A stretch of 34,665 nucleotides of DNA from contig DAOQAY010000009.1 in NCBI GenBank assembly GCA_035354435.1, positions 1 to 34,665 of the forward strand. Direction: 5' to 3'. This document shows positions 33,000-34,665 of the stretch, piece by piece. Numbering within the stretch: position 1 is the stretch's first letter; each line of letters begins with the position of its first letter. A program made the position numbers and the translations under genes. Source of the DNA: JAKLDO01 sp035354435 (lineage in GTDB: Bacteria; UBP6; UBA1177). The notes under the pieces are model-generated. The model saw only the letters and a program-made list of their open reading frames with translations. It did no database searches and was not told where the DNA came from.

Positions 33000-34115
33000 A
33001 AAATTATCTTTTGAAATGACTTCATAAGAACTCTCTTTATAAGTTTCTTTCCAAAGTGTTGGAACAGATGGTTTTTTATTTCCCCATTTGAATTCAAAGC
33101 CATAAAGCGATCCATCTTTTTCCTCGACAAGATCAATTTCCTTACCGTCGTAAGTTCTCCAGAAATAGCTGTTTGCATAACAACTCATATAAGAATTCTT
33201 TTTCAATCTTTCTATAAAAAGAAAATTCTCCCACAACATTCCGGCATCATCCCTGAGATTTATTGGATTAAAGTTGCTGATTACCGCATTGCGTATTCCG
33301 TTGTCAATAAAGTAGTATCTTGAATTTTTTGTGACCTCTTTTCTCAGATTGCGGGAAAATCCATTTACTTTTTTAATCACAAATGATTTTTCAAGAAGAT
33401 CCATGTATTTTTCAACCGTATTTTTAGACATACCCAGCTGATTTCCAAGCTCCTGAATAGAGACCTCATGACCTATCTGGAATGCCAGTAACCGCAAAAG
33501 ATCATAAAGTTTATCTGAGTTTTTAATATTTTCCAACTCTAATATATCTCTAAAAAGATAAGAGTCCCGGAGTGTTACGAGATATTCTTTTTTCGCCTCA
33601 ATGTTTTCAGCCGTTAAAACTTCAGGATACGAACCGTAAATCATGTAATTTTCCAGAGATTCAATTATATGCATCCCACCGAACTGATTTTTTATCTCAA
33701 GCATTGAAACAGGAAAAAGAAAAACATTTCTGTTTCTGCCGGTCAGCGGTTCACCGATCTGAGATGACAGTTGAAATGAAGAAGACCCGCTTGCAATTAT
33801 TTTAATCCCCGGAATGTGATCAACAAGAATTTTCAAACCAGTTCCGACATTCGGAATTTTTTGTGCTTCATCAATAAAAACAACATCATATCCGGAAAAC
33901 GCACTTTTCATCTGTGCAATGTTCTGAGTATTAAAGATCTCCCTAAGCGGCATATCTTCGCCAGCTCCTGTGTAAACTTTACTCTGAAAATCAGATAAAA
34001 ATTTCCTGACCATCGAAGTTTTGCCAACTCTTCTAGGTCCATAAATTATCACCACCTTTCCGGGCTGAATTATATTTTCGATCTTTCCATCATAAAACCG
34101 GTCATACCAAACCAT
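32982..34115 (-). CDS. AAA ATPase with C-terminal DUF4143 domain
   Basis: The N-terminal P-loop GPRRVGKTS (about residues 26-34) and Walker B VVFIDEAQKIPN belong to the AAA_14-type ATPases. A winged-helix segment follows (VSIQELGNQLGMSKNTVEKYMDLLEKS), and the C-terminal DUF4143 region has EIDLVEEKDGSLYGFEFKWG, a PD-(D/E)XK-like core. These proteins are widespread in bacterial genomes, often multi-copy; their role is unclear, although links to mobile elements have been proposed. The ATG at 34115 sits 5 nt after AAGGAGG; an ATG at 34118 is equally in frame. It converges with the oxidoreductase gene and overlaps it by 18 bp. Confidence 0.92.
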   Translation of the reverse strand: MVWYDRFYDGKIENIIQPGKVVIIYGPRRVGKTSMVRKFLSDFQSKVYTGAGEDMPLREIFNTQNIAQMKSAFSGYDVVFIDEAQKIPNVGTGLKILVDHIPGIKIIASGSSSFQLSSQIGEPLTGRNRNVFLFPVSMLEIKNQFGGMHIIESLENYMIYGSYPEVLTAENIEAKKEYLVTLRDSYLFRDILELENIKNSDKLYDLLRLLAFQIGHEVSIQELGNQLGMSKNTVEKYMDLLEKSFVIKKVNGFSRNLRKEVTKNSRYYFIDNGIRNAVISNFNPINLRDDAGMLWENFLFIERLKKNSYMSCYANSYFWRTYDGKEIDLVEEKDGSLYGFEFKWGNKKPSVPTLWKETYKESSYEVISKDNFLDFIS

Positions 34116-34142
34116 CATCCCCTCCTTGATCTGACTCTGTTA

Positions 34143-34170
34143 ATTATCTATATTTAGACCCTTTTGTCAA
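34143..34170 (-). promoter_or_regulatory. Promoter of the AAA/DUF4143 gene
   Basis: On the minus strand TTGACA (34165-34170), 16-bp spacer, GATAAT (34143-34148), about 25 bp before the ATG. The -35 box adjoins the tandem repeats. Confidence 0.65.
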
Positions 34171-34171
34171 C

Positions 34172-34260
34172 TCAATTGACTGAATTAATAGGAATTGCGT
34201 CAGTTGACTGACTGAATTTATTGAAATTGCGTCATTTGACTGACGGAATTAAGAAAAGCC
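34172..34260. repeat. Three tandem imperfect repeats of about 30 bp
   Basis: Units at 34172-34199, 34200-34231 and 34232-34260 share TCA-N-TTGACTGA...GAATT and, in the first two, AATTGCG. Each unit contains TTGAC, and the first is preceded by GTCAA, giving a short inverted repeat with it. They adjoin the -35 box of the AAA/DUF4143 promoter and could be binding sites for a regulator. Confidence 0.75.
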
Positions 34261-34385
34261 ACTCGTCACCCGTCACACAGACAAAATCTGCTATTTTCCT
34301 TGACCGAAAGGGTTAAATTTTGTAGTGTTTTGACGGATTGAGGAAAAGCAATCAGAAATGAGCGATTATTTAAAATATGCAAGGG
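34261..34385. other. Non-coding stretch between tandem repeats and IS end
   Basis: No frame with a ribosome-binding site, no RNA gene and no strong hairpin were found. Confidence 0.5.
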
Positions 34386-34389
34386 GTAA

Positions 34390-34665
34390 TGGTCAAGTTT
34401 TTCTGGACAGGAAAATTCAAACAATTGGTGTGATCTGTTAAATTCTGTTTGCCGCTTATAGCTGTCATGCTGTTTCCAGTTTAGTTTTAACTTTCATGTT
34501 TCTGCTGTAAACTTCCCAGAGTGTCTTGTAATCATGGGCGGAATGATCTTTTTTATAATTGTAAAACCGGAAATACTTCTCAAGTTCTTTCTTGCGATCT
34601 TTAACGGAGCTGTAGCTTTTCAGGAATATTTCCTCATACTTGACCGTTCTCCATAATCTTTCGAT
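34390..34665 (-). mobile_element. IS3-family insertion sequence, right part only
   Basis: The transposase C-terminus runs off the window edge. About 75 bp beyond its stop lies a candidate terminal inverted repeat, TGGTCAAGTTTTTCTGGACA at 34390-34409, of the TG..CA type found at IS3-family ends. The other end is outside the window, so the exact boundary and any target duplication cannot be confirmed. Confidence 0.65.
34465..34665 (-). CDS. IS3-family transposase (OrfB), C-terminal fragment
   Basis: The minus-strand frame is open at the right edge and ends at TGA 34465-34467, giving 66 residues: IERLWRTVKYEEIFLKSY.., then KELEKYFRFYNYKKDHSAHDYKTLWEVY. This is the end of the rve/DDE integrase core of IS3-family transposases (usual form E-R-x-W-[RS]-x-[LV]-K-[YH]-E-x-[IV], then a YFxFYN..RPH segment). 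The usual RPHQSL is changed to KDHSAH, so the copy may be divergent or decayed. The N-terminal catalytic Asp residues lie outside the window. Confidence 0.85.
   Translation of the reverse strand: MERLWRTVKYEEIFLKSYSSVKDRKKELEKYFRFYNYKKDHSAHDYKTLWEVYSRNMKVKTKLETA

Noticed and set aside
34172..34260. CRISPR array
   Set aside because: There are only three units, they are contiguous with no spacers, and no cas gene is nearby.

Overview
The window comes from an AT-rich, Gram-negative (diderm) bacterium. The diderm call rests on a complete tripartite RND efflux operon with an outer-membrane lipoprotein factor, and on several lipobox-bearing lipoproteins. Secreted proteins with long Asp/Thr/Asn-rich linkers and Cys-rich EGF-like modules suggest an uncultivated, possibly deltaproteobacteria- or candidate-phylum-like lineage. 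No rRNA or tRNA gene is visible, so the taxonomy is only a suggestion.

Layout. (1) 1-6045, minus strand: a cassette read from right to left with an ECF-type sigma factor, a one-pass membrane protein that looks like its anti-sigma factor, a secreted caspase-fold (C14) protein with an EF-hand loop and C-terminal membrane segments, and two Asp-rich lipoproteins, the last cut by the window edge. (2) 6151-11355, minus strand: five overlapping genes (GT2 glycosyltransferase, NodB-type deacetylase, folC, recN, polyprenol-phosphate sugar transferase) behind one strong promoter at 11384-11412. (3) 11613-16553: a TetR regulator convergent with a CsgG-like/PEGA envelope protein, then cobalamin-dependent methionine synthase split into a three-domain metH and a separate reactivation-domain gene. 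(4) 16726-23328, plus strand: an accessory region with an Rpn/PD-(D/E)XK nuclease, an M49 metallopeptidase carrying HEVSH, a DUF1566-like lipoprotein, two mosaic ORF6N + PLD-like proteins, a cupin, a DUF4177-like/YidD pair and a small secreted acidic peptide. The last 120 bp of the M49 gene recur at 21928-22047, and the two ORF6N genes share a perfect 261-bp 3' repeat, so this region has been rearranged by recombination. (5) 23455-29769, plus strand: tetR-OMF-MFP-RND efflux operon with 4-bp overlaps throughout. (6) 29860-34115: an EGF/PPC/clostripain (C11) lipoprotein, an MDR oxidoreductase, and a convergent AAA/DUF4143 ATPase. (7) 34165-34665: three tandem repeats of about 30 bp and the 3' end of an IS3-family element running off the right edge.

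The most interesting candidate system is the sigma/anti-sigma/caspase/lipoprotein cassette at the left. It reads like a regulated envelope protease or signalling module. The M49/ORF6N rearranged region is the second.
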